From contig PGYU01000023.1 of assembly GCA_002839825.1 (NCBI GenBank), forward strand, positions 1-45,284: a DNA stretch of 45,284 nt, read 5' to 3'. Source of the DNA: Ignavibacteriae bacterium HGW-Ignavibacteriae-1. GTDB taxonomy: Bacteria; Bacteroidota; Ignavibacteria; Kapaibacteriales; UBA2268. Below are positions 9,798-21,200 of this stretch, piece after piece. The position numbers and the translations under genes were made by a program. Positions within the stretch are counted from its first letter, which is position 1, and each line of letters opens with the position of its first letter. The notes beneath the pieces are model-generated. The model was not told the DNA's origin and did no database searches. It worked only from the letters and a program-made list of their open reading frames with translations.

Positions 9798-12700
9798 TTA
9801 TTTATTGATTATAATTCCTTCGCTGATTATGCTGCCATCAAATTCGATTTTCAAAATATAATATCCGTTCGATAAATTGCTGAAACTAATTAATTCAGAA
9901 TGTGAACTTGTTTTCTTATCAAAATAGCTGCTCAAAACGGATTTGCCCGACAAATCAGTCAATTTAATATTGATTGCACCCGTAAATTGTCCTTCGAGAT
10001 TCAACCAAAAGTAATCTATCGCAGGATTTGGATAAGCGGAAGCAATCATATTTTGAATGAGTGCAGTATTTCGATTAAGTTTCAGAAATCCATTTTGCTT
10101 ATAAGTCAACTCAGTTGCTTTGTTACCTTCCGCAACTAAATCATTTAAAATCAATTGTTTATTGTCGGTAGAATTATATAACACAAAGTTCATTTTGTCG
10201 CCATTGTTGAATAATTTTGGATTCTCGTCCAAGACATCATTTCCCCAAACTGTCACAGGAGCAATTCCATCTTTAAACTTTGCAGCACCGGCAACTGTTC
10301 CCGAAGGCGTCAAAACTGCTATTTCTGAGCCGTCGGCTATCTCAGGCAAACTAATGAGCAATACGGAATTATTTGCCGTATAAAGCTCTTGTGGGCGGAA
10401 ATAAACAGCATCATATCTGTGGCGGTCAAAGTCTACACTCACCTTTTCTAAAGAATTTGGCGGATATTGCAAAGTGTCTTTATTTGTCAAATAAACTTGA
10501 TAGGCTTGCATTGGCATTAAATTCCCAATCATATTGATATCATACTCGGGTATATATACATTGCCTGCGTTATCTTTAGCGATAATCAAATTATCATTTT
10601 CGGTTAAGGGTGTAAAACAGCTTTCAGCATCGTAGGGGCTATCACGCAGATAAGAAATGATGTTCCAACCTGCATTGCAGTATATAGGGTAATCCTCAGG
10701 TTCAATCGCAGTGCCGACAACTTTGATTGTTTGCACCTTTTGCGAATAGACTTGGTAGCCTTGTGTCAAATCCCAATCACCGATAGTATTGACTTCAAAT
10801 TCCGGTATATAAACATTTCCTGCATTATCTTTGACAATAGAAATTTGATTTTTGATTGAATTAAAAATGCTATCCATATTTGGATTTGTTGCCAAGAAAA
10901 TTGACGAAACCATATTCCAACCGATAACAAGAGGTACAAAAGATGTATCGGCGTAATCGGGCATTCTTGAAATCACAGTTGTAGTGCCATCTACAAAGTG
11001 GTCAGGACCGGATTCGTAACGCGGAACAACTACGTATTGGTCGCCTGTGATTGCGTCAAATTGTTTGATTGTATATGATTCGTTGTCTGCCATTCCGTCT
11101 TTGACAGCAGTTTCGACATTATCGCCCCAAACAGTAATTTCCATATCGTTGCCATTCCAGATTGAAAATCCGGCACAATATAAATTGCTGTTTCGAGTGT
11201 AAAAAACGCCAATAGCATCGCCGACAGCCATGTAACGATTGCCAATTATTGGATTTACAGAAGCGGCGATTGAAATAGTCGAACTTTTGCCCGTGTTGTC
11301 TTTATAAGTCCAAACCGAATTGGGCGAAGCAACACCATCGAAAGCAAAGTAGGAATTCATATCGAGCGAAATCGCTTCGCTAATTTCCAAACTTCCGAAA
11401 CTGACTTGCCCGAAATAAATTCCGGCAATAACATGAGTACCGCCACCGATACTTGCAACCGCTCGCGCTTCCGAAAAAATTGAATTTGAGTCGCTTTTAG
11501 CGTATAACACCGAACCGTCCGAAGCTAAACGTAGGAAATAAGACGCTCTTGAAGCATCTGATTGAATTGTCGTTCCGCTAATCGTCGCTTCTGATGAATA
11601 ATAGCCTACAGCCATTACACCACCTGTCGCGTCAACTGAAATACCTTTGCCGACATCGAATCCCGGACCACCGATAGAGCGGCTCCAAATCCAATTTCCG
11701 GCTGTATCTAATTTTGTAATAAATCCGTCAGAATTTCCTGCACCGATTAAATATTGCTCCCCAAAAAGACATAAACCTTTGAAAGTGCCAGTTGCATAGA
11801 CATAACCCGAACTTGAAAATTTGACATTGGAGCCATATTCTTGGTATGAGTTTGTTCCGGCAGATACTGCCCATAACCATGTGCCTGAGCTATTTAATTT
11901 TGCTATAAAAATGTCATCGCCGCCGCCGGAAGTGACTGAATGAGTACCGAAAGTCGCAATATTTTCAAAACCACCTGTGATATACAAATTTCCGCTTGGG
12001 TCTATATCAATACCATGTCCAACATCGAATTGGCTGCTGCCACCCCGAACAGCCCATTGCCAAGCTCCGCTATTGTTCAATTTCGCAACGAAAACGTCAT
12101 CTCTGCCCGCAGAGAATAATCGCGTAGCTCCAAAATAAGGTTTATCCGAAAAGAATCCGGTAACGTAAATATTTCCTGCGGCGTCAGTTACAAGGGCTTT
12201 TCCTTCGTCAAATTCGTCTTCTCCTGCGATTGTAACCCATACCCAATTTCCGTTGGTATCAACTTTTGCAATGAAAATTTCCCCTTGTCCGGAGGAAACT
12301 CGTGTTATATTTCCAAATTTTGCCGTGACCGAAAAGTATCCGGTCAAGATTGCATTCCCAAGATGGTCAACTGCAATCCCGTTGGCTACATCGGGTTCGG
12401 TTCCACCTGCTTTTCTGCCCCAGAGCCAATTGCCGTTTCTGTCAGATTTTGCGACAAAAATATCGGCATCGCCCGAGGATTTGAGAGTATCATTCCCGAA
12501 AACGATTGTCCCGAAAAATGAGCCACACGAATAGAAATCACCATTTGTAAGTGCAGCTATAGAATTTACGTCAACATAACCAATTATTCCGCCCGTCCCC
12601 AAAGCCCAAGACCAATTACCTGAACTCGAAATTCGAGCAGCAAAAATATCCGAATTTCCTCGAGTATATAAAGTATCAGTCCCAAATACAGCATTATGAT

Positions 12701-13988
12701 AAAAGGCTCCAATCGGGTAAGAAATACCGTTTGTAGCTGTAGCAACGGTGAAGCAATCAACTGTGGTTTTCCCTGTGATGGCTTTAGCCCACTGAATTAC
12801 TCCCGATGAGTTTAATTTCATCAGAAAAGCATTTCTATCGCCGGAACTAACCAAATTTGTACCGCCGAAATTTGCGGTTCCGGTAAAGTAACCACTAACG
12901 TAGGAATTACCCGAATTATCCAAAGTTGCGGAATAGCCCTGCTCATAGCCATTGCTACCTGCTGCAGTAGCCCATAACCAAGAGCCGTTTTTGTCAATTT
13001 TTGCAACGAAAACATCTTCATTGCCGGGTGTTGGCAAAGGATAAGCGCCGAAGCTGAAAATTTTGACATAATAACCCGTTATGACTGCGTTGCCACCACC
13101 ATCTAAAGCAATAGAACGGCTATCTTCAGATGAGGTACTTCCGGCACCGGCTGCCCATTGAAATGCGCCGGACGAATCCATTTTTGCAACAAATACATCT
13201 TTTCCACCGCTTGAAATGATATTTTGCCCGCCGAAACTTGCAGTTCCGGCAAATCCACCCGTCAGATAAAGCATATTATCTGAACTGTAATATTTGATAG
13301 CAAGAGCTTCATCAACAGAGCTGCCTCCGGCTTTTTTAGCCCAAATGACATCACCGTTAGCACTATATTTGGCGACAAATATATCTCTTGAGCCGGAACT
13401 TGTAAGTATGATATCGCCAATTGTAATATTGCCGTCGAAACCGCCTGTAACGAAACAATTCCCTGCGGCGTCAACGTCAACCGCGTTACCGCGATTAAAC
13501 CCGTATCCGGGAGCAGATTTAGCCCATTGCCAAACTCCCGATGAGTTCAATTTTGCCACAAAAATATCTGTATTAGTAGAGCCTGAAATAGTATGTTCGC
13601 CAAAATTTGCTAAAGTATAAAAATATCCCGTTATGAAAACGTTGCCATTAGCGTCCACTGCTATTCCTCTGCCATAATCGGCATTTGAACCACCGGCGGA
13701 GCGTGCCCACTCCCAATAACCGTTTTTATTTAGTTTTGCTACGAAAATATCCCTATTGCCTGATGTCCTCAATGTGTCAGTATCGAACGCAATTTCTCCT
13801 TCGAAATAACCTGTCACAAGCACATTGCCCTGAAAATCAATAACCGATGCTGTTGCTTGGTCGTGAGCCGAGAAACCTGTGCCGTTTTTGAGAATTTCCG
13901 GTTTGAGTGTGTTTGTCCAATTTTGCCCCATCAAGGAGAATGGCACAAATAAAAAGAGAGTAAGTAATATATATCTAAGTAGCTTCAT
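9798..13988 (-). CDS. Giant SBBP-repeat secreted protein with T9SS sorting domain
   Basis: 1396 residues. I choose ATG at 13988 because it opens directly into a signal peptide (MKLLRYILLTLFLFVPFSLMGQN); an in-frame ATG at 14021 would add an 11-residue polar extension. Residues about 35-865 contain 13-14 copies of a roughly 60-residue SBBP (beta-propeller) repeat of the form DxxGNxxITGYFxGTAxFG...DIFVAKLNxxGxWxWAxxAGG. Residues about 880-960 form another beta module, and about 1020-1180 hold two related copies beginning GWNMVSS and GWNIISY, each with DNAGNVYIPE. A T9SS type A domain (AYPNPAIDYFWLNLEG...NGYYILKIEF) covers about 1310-1396. Likely a long surface or extracellular structural or adhesive protein; the ligand is unknown. 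It is divergent from truA and convergent with the paralogue array. Confidence 0.85.
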   Translation of the reverse strand: MKLLRYILLTLFLFVPFSLMGQNWTNTLKPEILKNGTGFSAHDQATASVIDFQGNVLVTGYFEGEIAFDTDTLRTSGNRDIFVAKLNKNGYWEWARSAGGSNADYGRGIAVDANGNVFITGYFYTLANFGEHTISGSTNTDIFVAKLNSSGVWQWAKSAPGYGFNRGNAVDVDAAGNCFVTGGFDGNITIGDIILTSSGSRDIFVAKYSANGDVIWAKKAGGSSVDEALAIKYYSSDNMLYLTGGFAGTASFGGQNIISSGGKDVFVAKMDSSGAFQWAAGAGSTSSEDSRSIALDGGGNAVITGYYVKIFSFGAYPLPTPGNEDVFVAKIDKNGSWLWATAAGSNGYEQGYSATLDNSGNSYVSGYFTGTANFGGTNLVSSGDRNAFLMKLNSSGVIQWAKAITGKTTVDCFTVATATNGISYPIGAFYHNAVFGTDTLYTRGNSDIFAARISSSGNWSWALGTGGIIGYVDVNSIAALTNGDFYSCGSFFGTIVFGNDTLKSSGDADIFVAKSDRNGNWLWGRKAGGTEPDVANGIAVDHLGNAILTGYFSVTAKFGNITRVSSGQGEIFIAKVDTNGNWVWVTIAGEDEFDEGKALVTDAAGNIYVTGFFSDKPYFGATRLFSAGRDDVFVAKLNNSGAWQWAVRGGSSQFDVGHGIDIDPSGNLYITGGFENIATFGTHSVTSGGGDDIFIAKLNSSGTWLWAVSAGTNSYQEYGSNVKFSSSGYVYATGTFKGLCLFGEQYLIGAGNSDGFITKLDTAGNWIWSRSIGGPGFDVGKGISVDATGGVMAVGYYSSEATISGTTIQSDASRASYFLRLASDGSVLYAKSDSNSIFSEARAVASIGGGTHVIAGIYFGQVSFGSLEISEAISLDMNSYFAFDGVASPNSVWTYKDNTGKSSTISIAASVNPIIGNRYMAVGDAIGVFYTRNSNLYCAGFSIWNGNDMEITVWGDNVETAVKDGMADNESYTIKQFDAITGDQYVVVPRYESGPDHFVDGTTTVISRMPDYADTSFVPLVIGWNMVSSIFLATNPNMDSIFNSIKNQISIVKDNAGNVYIPEFEVNTIGDWDLTQGYQVYSQKVQTIKVVGTAIEPEDYPIYCNAGWNIISYLRDSPYDAESCFTPLTENDNLIIAKDNAGNVYIPEYDINMIGNLMPMQAYQVYLTNKDTLQYPPNSLEKVSVDFDRHRYDAVYFRPQELYTANNSVLLISLPEIADGSEIAVLTPSGTVAGAAKFKDGIAPVTVWGNDVLDENPKLFNNGDKMNFVLYNSTDNKQLILNDLVAEGNKATELTYKQNGFLKLNRNTALIQNMIASAYPNPAIDYFWLNLEGQFTGAINIKLTDLSGKSVLSSYFDKKTSSHSELISFSNLSNGYYILKIEFDGSIISEGIIINK

Positions 13989-14136
13989 TTCAAAATTCCA
14001 ATTAAATTCATCATAAGTCAATCAACAGCATTTTGCAAAATCCATGCCATCAAATTTGTGAATTAGACGAACAAAAGATAAGATTAATGAGATGAATAAG
14101 TTATTTTTGCAGAATGTATAATTTCGGTTCAATTTG

Positions 14137-14883
14137 ATGTATTTGATTTTTGAAATAGAATATGATGGGACAAGCTACTCCGGATGGCAAAGGCAAAAGA
14201 ACGCCGTAACGATTCAAGGAGAGATTGAAAGAGCATTCCGCGAAATCACCGGACGTGAAATTTCGCTCACAGGTGCGGGGCGAACTGATGCCGGAGTTCA
14301 TGCAAGAGCGCAAATAGCACATGCCGAAATTGGCGATGAACTCGGAATAACAGCTGAGCAATTGCCATTAGCACTGAATTCCAAATTGAGCTTTGATATT
14401 CGAATCAAACGCATCGTTTTTTCGGAAGAAAAATTCCATGCTCGATTTGATGCCATTGCTCGCGAATATTCATATACAATCGTGACTCGATACAGCGTTT
14501 TTGACCGCCATTTTTGCACTCATATTCGCTACCCGATTGATAGAAATTTGCTTTTGCAATCCGCAGAATTATTTTTGCTCAAAGATGATTTCACTACATT
14601 TTCCAAACGCAATTCGGATATAATCAACAATGTTTGCGACGTAACGGTCAGCAAATGGGTTGTAGTTGACGAAAATACGTTGAGATATACAATTAGGGCA
14701 AACCATTTCCTTTATGGTATGGTTAGGTCGCTTGTTGGTACGATGCTCGATATTTCGCGAGGCAAACGTGATGCTTCTGAAATTGCAACTGCGCTATCCT
14801 GTCGCGACCGAAGTTTGCAGTCACCTTTGGCAGATGCTCGAGGACTTATACTCGAAAAAATATTCTATAAAAATTATTTATAA
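14137..14883 (+). CDS. truA: tRNA pseudouridine(38-40) synthase TruA
   Basis: 248 residues, normal for TruA. It isomerises uridines 38-40 in the anticodon arm of tRNAs in the cytoplasm. The N-terminal motif FEIEYDGTSYSGWQRQ and the catalytic motif GAGRTDAGVHA are both present, with the nucleophile at Asp51. The C-terminal half has FLYGMVRSLVGTML, also conserved in the family. I use ATG 14137; a TTG one codon earlier is possible but less likely. The gene reads away from the giant secreted-protein gene and is followed 65 bases later by the M48 protease. No terminator is visible between them. Confidence 0.96.
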   Translation: MYLIFEIEYDGTSYSGWQRQKNAVTIQGEIERAFREITGREISLTGAGRTDAGVHARAQIAHAEIGDELGITAEQLPLALNSKLSFDIRIKRIVFSEEKFHARFDAIAREYSYTIVTRYSVFDRHFCTHIRYPIDRNLLLQSAELFLLKDDFTTFSKRNSDIINNVCDVTVSKWVVVDENTLRYTIRANHFLYGMVRSLVGTMLDISRGKRDASEIATALSCRDRSLQSPLADARGLILEKIFYKNYL

Positions 14884-14948
14884 TAAACAAAATTCGTTCT
14901 AATGAGTCTAATATATATAATTCTACCAACTAATTATTAGGTTCGAAA

Positions 14949-15773
14949 ATGAGAACAGTTAAATTCTATTTGATTTATGCGGTTATGGCAATCGCAACTA
15001 TGGGAACATTCAATGGCTGCGAAAGCGGCACCGGTATCGGTGATTTGAATTTGTATTCCCCTTCCGATGATGCTCAAATGGGAGCACAGTTAGACGCTGA
15101 AATCAGAAATATGCCAAACGAATACCCAATTTACAACAATGCGGCGGCAACGCAGTATTTGCAAGATATAATGAACGAAATTCTTATATCGGATGAAATC
15201 GAATACAGAGAAGTGTTCAATTACAAAGTTACGATTATTCAAAGCGAGACAATCAATGCTTTTGCAACTCCCGGTGGATACGTTTATTTTTTCACAGGAA
15301 TGTTAAAATTTTTGGAAAATGAAGCTATGCTTGCATCGGTAATGGCACATGAAATAGCCCATGCAGAAAGGCGACATGCTACCCAAAGAATGACAAAGCA
15401 ACTGGGATTATCGGTACTTCTAAGTGTAGTACTTGGAAATAATCCTGCTCAATTGACTGAAATTGCAGCTAACCTATTTTCAGGACTCGAACTACTGAGA
15501 AATAGTCGCTCAGATGAAGCAGAATCTGACGAATACAGTTTCAAATATTTGCAAACTACAAAATGGTACCCGGGTGCAGGAAAGATGTTTTTCGAACTCG
15601 TCTCCCAAGGTGGAACAACAGGTGCTATCGAGGAGTTACTATCAACTCACCCACCTGATGAAAAGCGAATTGCAGCAATCGAAGCTATGATTAAAGCAAA
15701 TAATATACCTCCACCAACAGAAGCTAATTTATTTACTCAAAGATACCAACAATTCAAACAAACACTCAACTAA
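14949..15773 (+). CDS. M48-family metalloprotease, probable lipoprotein
   Basis: 274 residues. The N-terminus is a lipoprotein-like signal (hydrophobic segment 6-20, lipobox-like TFNGC with Cys24), so the protein is probably anchored on the periplasmic side of a membrane. The zinc motif HEIAH is at 134-138, preceded by NAFATPGGYVYFFTGML (the conserved NAFA.PGG.V.V..G segment). The third zinc ligand is probably Glu190 in SRSDEAESDEY, the ExxxD motif of the family. HPPDEKRI near residue 235 matches the STHP.. motif of BepA/LoiP-like proteases, which act in outer-membrane protein quality control. Function here is by family only. It lies 13 bases before pyrF. Confidence 0.9.
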   Translation: MRTVKFYLIYAVMAIATMGTFNGCESGTGIGDLNLYSPSDDAQMGAQLDAEIRNMPNEYPIYNNAAATQYLQDIMNEILISDEIEYREVFNYKVTIIQSETINAFATPGGYVYFFTGMLKFLENEAMLASVMAHEIAHAERRHATQRMTKQLGLSVLLSVVLGNNPAQLTEIAANLFSGLELLRNSRSDEAESDEYSFKYLQTTKWYPGAGKMFFELVSQGGTTGAIEELLSTHPPDEKRIAAIEAMIKANNIPPPTEANLFTQRYQQFKQTLN

Positions 15774-15786
15774 TTTACTGAGATGA

Positions 15787-16593
15787 ATGGACGCATATAC
15801 TAAACTTAACGAAGCTATCCGAAATAACGGCTCGATGCTATGTATCGGATTGGACAGTGAGATTAACAAATTACCGACTTTTTTACAAGATGATTTAAAT
15901 GGTTTGCTCAATTTTAATTGCTCAATCATTGAAGCAACTCAAGATATTGTATCATCTTACAAAATCAACTTTGCTTTTTATGAGCAATACGGGGCAACGG
16001 GAATCGAAGTGATGAAGAAAACCTTCGATTACATTCCCGCGGACATAATGAAAATTGCCGATTGTAAGCGTGGCGATATCGGCAATACTTCGTATGCTTA
16101 TGCAATGGCTTGTTACGAGCATTTCGGTGCAGATGCAGTGACATTGCATCCATACATGGGATTGGATTCGGTGAAGCCATTTTTGGATTTCCCTGATAAG
16201 TTCGTTTTCATGCTTGCCCGAACGTCTAACAAAAGTGGCGATGACTTCCAAAGCCTAATTTGCGACGGCGAACCGCTTTATAAGCATGTTGTCCGAAAAA
16301 GTCTCGAATGGGGCGGAGCAGACAAAATCGGTTTCGTAGTTGGAGCTACTCGTCCGGAAGAATTAGCTGAAATCCGCCAAATTGCACCCGATAGTGTGTT
16401 TCTCGTGCCGGGTATTGGGACTCAAGGTGGAGATTTGAAAGCTTCAATCAAGGCGAATAATTCTGGGACAGCTATTTTCAATGTATCTCGCGGTATAATT
16501 TATGCTTCGGATTCGGACGACTTTACAATCAAAATCCGCGAAGTAGCACAAAATTACAGAGATGACATTAATAATACGCTTTACGATTTGTAA
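15787..16593 (+). CDS. pyrF: Orotidine 5'-phosphate decarboxylase (type 2)
   Basis: 268 residues. It catalyses the last step of de novo UMP synthesis, OMP to UMP plus CO2. The active-site motif is ADCKRGDIGNT at 91-101, with Lys94 and Asp97 as the central catalytic residues, and the preceding CIGLDSE holds the substrate-binding Asp. The DCKRGDIGNT form and the longer length mark the type 2 subfamily. VPGIGTQGGD near residue 200 is the phosphate-binding loop. It starts 13 bases after the M48 gene stop and converges with the membrane-protein gene, stops 8 bases apart. Confidence 0.95.
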   Translation: MDAYTKLNEAIRNNGSMLCIGLDSEINKLPTFLQDDLNGLLNFNCSIIEATQDIVSSYKINFAFYEQYGATGIEVMKKTFDYIPADIMKIADCKRGDIGNTSYAYAMACYEHFGADAVTLHPYMGLDSVKPFLDFPDKFVFMLARTSNKSGDDFQSLICDGEPLYKHVVRKSLEWGGADKIGFVVGATRPEELAEIRQIAPDSVFLVPGIGTQGGDLKASIKANNSGTAIFNVSRGIIYASDSDDFTIKIREVAQNYRDDINNTLYDL

Positions 16594-16601
16594 TTGAATT
16601 C

Positions 16602-18182
16602 CTAATTTTGCTTGAAATATTCCGCTTTCCCAACGGAATCAGGTTTGAATATATAAAACGATGTAATTCCGAACATGACTTTTTCGTGTTCGGATTTTTC
16701 GTTTTCGTCCCACTCAGCTTGACTTTCGACCACTAAAGATTTTACAGCGACTGTGTTACCTTGCTGATTCATATCATTTATATATTGTTTTAACGTGAAA
16801 TCTGTGATTTGCGAATTGAGCGAATCGGGTATGACAAATTCAAATGGGCTGAATATTTTATAATATTTATGCGCTATCCATTCCATTTCATATACGATAA
16901 TCGAATTTTCCGGTAGATATTGCATCGCTTCGGACACTTCGGTATAATACAAATCATTTTCGATTTTGCTTGCCGGCAGGATTGTATATCGGAAATTAAG
17001 CATAAATAGCAGAACAACGGCTCCAATTGCCAAAATCATTGCTCGCTTTTTTGGTGTGATTTTCCCTACAAGTACAGCAAAACAAATCCAGAAAAGAATT
17101 GATTGCGGTATCCAAAATTCCATATTTGTCGGGTCCCAAAACAGGAAGAATACGGCATAAATCAGCATGAAAATTACGAAGAAAAGGTATCGTGAATTTG
17201 TAGAAAATACTCGGGCAATGCTTTTTATTTGACTTCCAAAAACATAAAATATCGTGGCAAAAAGTGAGATTATCATTGTTAAATAAAGCACAAAATCAAA
17301 TGTCCGCATATTTCGGACAATAAAGGCGTCGTCGGACAAATCTTTTTCGGCAAACATCCGAAACAACATCGAACTCATCTGCCCTTCGATTAGCAATCCA
17401 TGGATTGACACTACCGAACGGATGATTCCAATCAAGGGCTTGATAAAAAATTGAACTCCAAATCCCGACCAAGAATTAGCTTCATGATGATATAAGAAAA
17501 ACCAATACGACACTTTATCGAATGTATCATATCCCAAAATATATAATGCGATTGCATATCCGGCTATCCAAACAAAATTGAAAATAGCCGAGAATATTAT
17601 GATTTTTGTAAAATTGGATTTCAATCCCGTGAGTGCCAAATATAGTACAACAACCAATCCCATCAAAGCATGAAGTTGATGAAAAAGCACTGCAATCCCA
17701 CCAAATAATGCTGCCAGAATAATATCAGAAGTGCTCAAAGACCGTTTTGTAATCATATAAACAGATGCAAAAACAAATACTAAGGGCAGTTGGTATGTTT
17801 CGATATTGATTGCATAAAACCAATTGGCATAAGAAAATGCACATAGAAGTACTGCGATTCGAGCAGTGAATAAATTCAAGCCGAGATTATTTCGGAGAAT
17901 AAAATATATTATGACAAGCGTAGAAGTGGTAGCAATTGAATTGATGAAATTAACGGCAAATTGAGTAGATTGGAAGCCGATATTTGTGAGCAAATCGCTA
18001 CCAAAAGTCATTGTTGGGCAGAACAACAAATGATGCGGATGAAGTACGAAATATCTTTCGAGTATTTCCCAAAAATATAAAATACTATCATGGGATAAGG
18101 AAAATACCTTAGATGTGAATATCACATTCAGCAAGAGATACCCAATAGCAAAAAGCCCTGGGAACCAATCTTTATTCTTCAT
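16602..18182 (-). CDS. Polytopic membrane protein, GT-C glycosyltransferase-like
   Basis: 526 residues from ATG 18182 (a TTG two codons upstream is a weaker alternative). About ten hydrophobic segments alternate with short loops from residue 10 to about 400, followed by a soluble C-terminal part of about 120 residues. The overall plan, the early luminal loop with HPHHLLF and the late aromatic-rich helices resemble GT-C fold enzymes (lipid-linked sugar transferases, PMT/ArnT-like), but I see no motif that proves catalysis, so substrate and reaction are unknown. It lies 74 bases downstream of the hybrid kinase gene on the same strand and could be co-transcribed with it. Confidence 0.6.
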   Translation of the reverse strand: MKNKDWFPGLFAIGYLLLNVIFTSKVFSLSHDSILYFWEILERYFVLHPHHLLFCPTMTFGSDLLTNIGFQSTQFAVNFINSIATTSTLVIIYFILRNNLGLNLFTARIAVLLCAFSYANWFYAINIETYQLPLVFVFASVYMITKRSLSTSDIILAALFGGIAVLFHQLHALMGLVVVLYLALTGLKSNFTKIIIFSAIFNFVWIAGYAIALYILGYDTFDKVSYWFFLYHHEANSWSGFGVQFFIKPLIGIIRSVVSIHGLLIEGQMSSMLFRMFAEKDLSDDAFIVRNMRTFDFVLYLTMIISLFATIFYVFGSQIKSIARVFSTNSRYLFFVIFMLIYAVFFLFWDPTNMEFWIPQSILFWICFAVLVGKITPKKRAMILAIGAVVLLFMLNFRYTILPASKIENDLYYTEVSEAMQYLPENSIIVYEMEWIAHKYYKIFSPFEFVIPDSLNSQITDFTLKQYINDMNQQGNTVAVKSLVVESQAEWDENEKSEHEKVMFGITSFYIFKPDSVGKAEYFKQN

Positions 18183-18256
18183 TTCCAAATCAAAATCCGC
18201 TTATATTCATCGAATAGTAATCGGAGAAACTAAATATTATTGTATAGCATTGGAAT

Positions 18257-21200
18257 CTATTTATGGTTATTTTCCAATATCGTTACAAGCAATGAAAGCA
18301 ATTCTTTGCTATCAATAGGTTTTGAAATATAATAATCGCAACCGGAGCTGAGAATTTCAGATTTTTCGTTGCTGAAAGCAAATGCGGTTTGACCGATTAT
18401 CGGCAAATCCGGACGGAATTCTTTAATCAGTGTCGCCGCTTCCATACCGTCCATAATCGGCATTCTTATATCCATCAAAATCACACTGATGTCTTGGCGT
18501 TTTTGAGCAAAATCAACAGCGAGCGCCCCATTTGATGCGTGAAGAATTTCAAATTTATGTTCTTTGAGTATTGTTTTGAGCAACATAAAGCTGGTAATAT
18601 CATCTTCGGCAATCAATAATACGTGATTTGATTTAATCGCATCTTTGCCAACCTCAATGAGAGGCGTTTCAACTTGCCTATCGGGAATAAATGGAATTGT
18701 AAAATAAAAAGTTGTTCCAACGCCTAATTCAGATTCGAGCCAAATTCTGCCACCCATCAATTCAACGAGACCACGGCAGATGGACAATCCTAAGCCCGAG
18801 CCTTCGTAAGTACGGGTGGTGGTCAAATCTGCTTGTATGAATCTCTCGAAAACACGCTCCTTGTATTCATCACTAATGCCAATGCCTGTATCTTTTATAG
18901 TGAAGAGTAATTCAGAATCTTGAACTTCATAGCCAAATTGGACTGAACCATTGTCTGTAAATTTAATCGAATTATTAATCAAATTTGTCAAAACTTGTTG
19001 AATTTTGACCGAATCCGAAATAATCATACTATCGTCATCCTCCAATCCCACTTTATATTTCAGCGTTAAGGATTTCTCCTTTGCATGTTGCGTAAAGAAA
19101 TCAAGGGAATCATAGATAATTGTATTAATCGAAAACGCATGATTTCGTATGTTCATTTGTCCGGTTTCGATTTTTGAAATATCGAGCACATTATTGACGA
19201 TTTCAATCAATCTTCTGCCACTTGCTTGAATGATTGAAGTGAATTCGTCGCGTTCCTCAGTAGAAAGTTCGGTGTCTTTTAGCAATTCCGAGAACCCGAT
19301 TATACCATTGAGAGGTGTACGAATTTCGTGCGACATATTCTGCAAGAATGCAGTCTTCAGTCTGTCACTTTCTTCAGCTTTGTCACGAGCATAAATGATT
19401 TGTTCTTGAAGCATTTTGACATCGTTTATATCTTGAAGAATTCCAATCATACGTAGCGGTTGGTCGTTTTGGTCCCATTCGATAATTGCTCCTACTGAAT
19501 GTATCCACAACCATTCACCATCCTTAGTGCGTTGACGGTTATGTACATTATACTCGCTCAACTCACCTGCAATGTATTTGTTGTAATAATCTTGAGTCGG
19601 TTTTAAATCGTCGGGATGAATTCTCGCAATCCATCTTTCGTGTGATTCGACAAATTCTTCCGGGTCATAGCCAAGCATAATGGCATATTCGTCATTTACA
19701 ATGGCTTCGCCTGTTTGTACATTTAAGTCATATAATCCCAAATTTGCAGAATAAAGTGCAAGTTGGAGTCGGTCTTGTTCTTCTTTTAGCGACATTTCTG
19801 CCAACTTACGAATTGTATTATTTTCGTGGGCAATTACTACTTTGGAGTCTTTTTCTCCCGGGAATCTCGTAACTCTTGCCACAAACCATCTTTTTTCTGT
19901 TAGTGAATGACACGGGTATTCCATTTCATAGGATTCTAATTCGCCATTCAGTACTTTCCGGACATTGAAGGCAAATTCATTCGCCATAACTCTTTCTTCG
20001 CCAAAAGCATTATCACAAACCTCCAAGTAATTGGAGCCTTCGGACACATTGGCTAATATTGCATTGTTTTCAATAGCGAAATCTCGCCAAGCTTTGTTTA
20101 CTGCTTCAACTTCGCCGTTAGAATTTACAATTGCAATATGAGCCGAAAGCCCATCAAGAGTGTTTCGGGACAACTCCTCCGAAATTCTCAAGGCTTGCTC
20201 AATGTCAAGTCTGTTAAATGCACTTACGAGAATTTCGCCTAATAATCTAAGTAAAAGTATATCTTCGTCATACCATATCTTTTCGGTTTGAACGGCATCG
20301 AATCCGATAAATCCAATCAAATCACCATTACGCTTCAGAGGGAGTATAATTATTGATTGGACACCACCCATTTCCATAATTTCCATTTCAGTCGCACTCA
20401 TATCACTCAAATCTTTTACGCTAGGAATATGTACAATTTCGTTATTAGTTATTTTTTCAAACCACCATGGAAATTCTTCAACAGGCAAATTCTGGAACAT
20501 TCCTTTTTGTGGTTCAATGCCTTCTCTGCACCATTCATTTGTGTTGGAGCATAGCTTTCGGTCTTTGGACAACAAGAATAAATATGAACGATCAACATCA
20601 TCAAGCAATCCTACTCCTTTCAGAGTTGAATCAATCAATTCATCTAAATCTTCTATTCTTGTGTTTAGGAATTTGGTTGAGACTTGGATAATGTATTGCT
20701 CGAAAAGAAGTTGTTTTCTGAGCTTCATTTCCATATTTTTACGCTCGGTGATGTTTCTCATGATTCCAATAACCACAACTTCATCTTCGTTTTCGAGTTG
20801 AACCGTGCTTACTTCGATGTTTTTAATCACACCAAGTTTTGTTTTGATTTCTGTTTCGTAAATACTTGGAATTGGCAGTCCTTCTCTCCTCGCACTATAT
20901 CTTTCTTCTATTAAAGCCCTACTCTTATCGGTCAAAAATACATTGTAGTCGAAATCCGGCGAAGTGACTTCCTCTCTTGAATAACCTGTAATATGGCAGA
21001 ACTTATCATTAACATATTCATAACAATGTTCACGTAAAATATAAATACCATCGAAAGCACCCTCGACTAAATTACGGAATCTTGATTCACTTTTCTCGAA
21101 TTCGATTTCGGCATTCTTACGGGGAGTAATGTCTCTTGTAACGGCAAGTATTCTATCCTCACCACCAATGTCCGTTTCGCGTAATGAAACTTCTACCCAA

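Noticed and set aside
9798-13988. Regular nucleotide periodicity that might suggest a CRISPR array or satellite
   Set aside because: The period of about 180 bases is that of the 60-residue SBBP protein repeat in an open frame; there are no identical short repeats with unique spacers.
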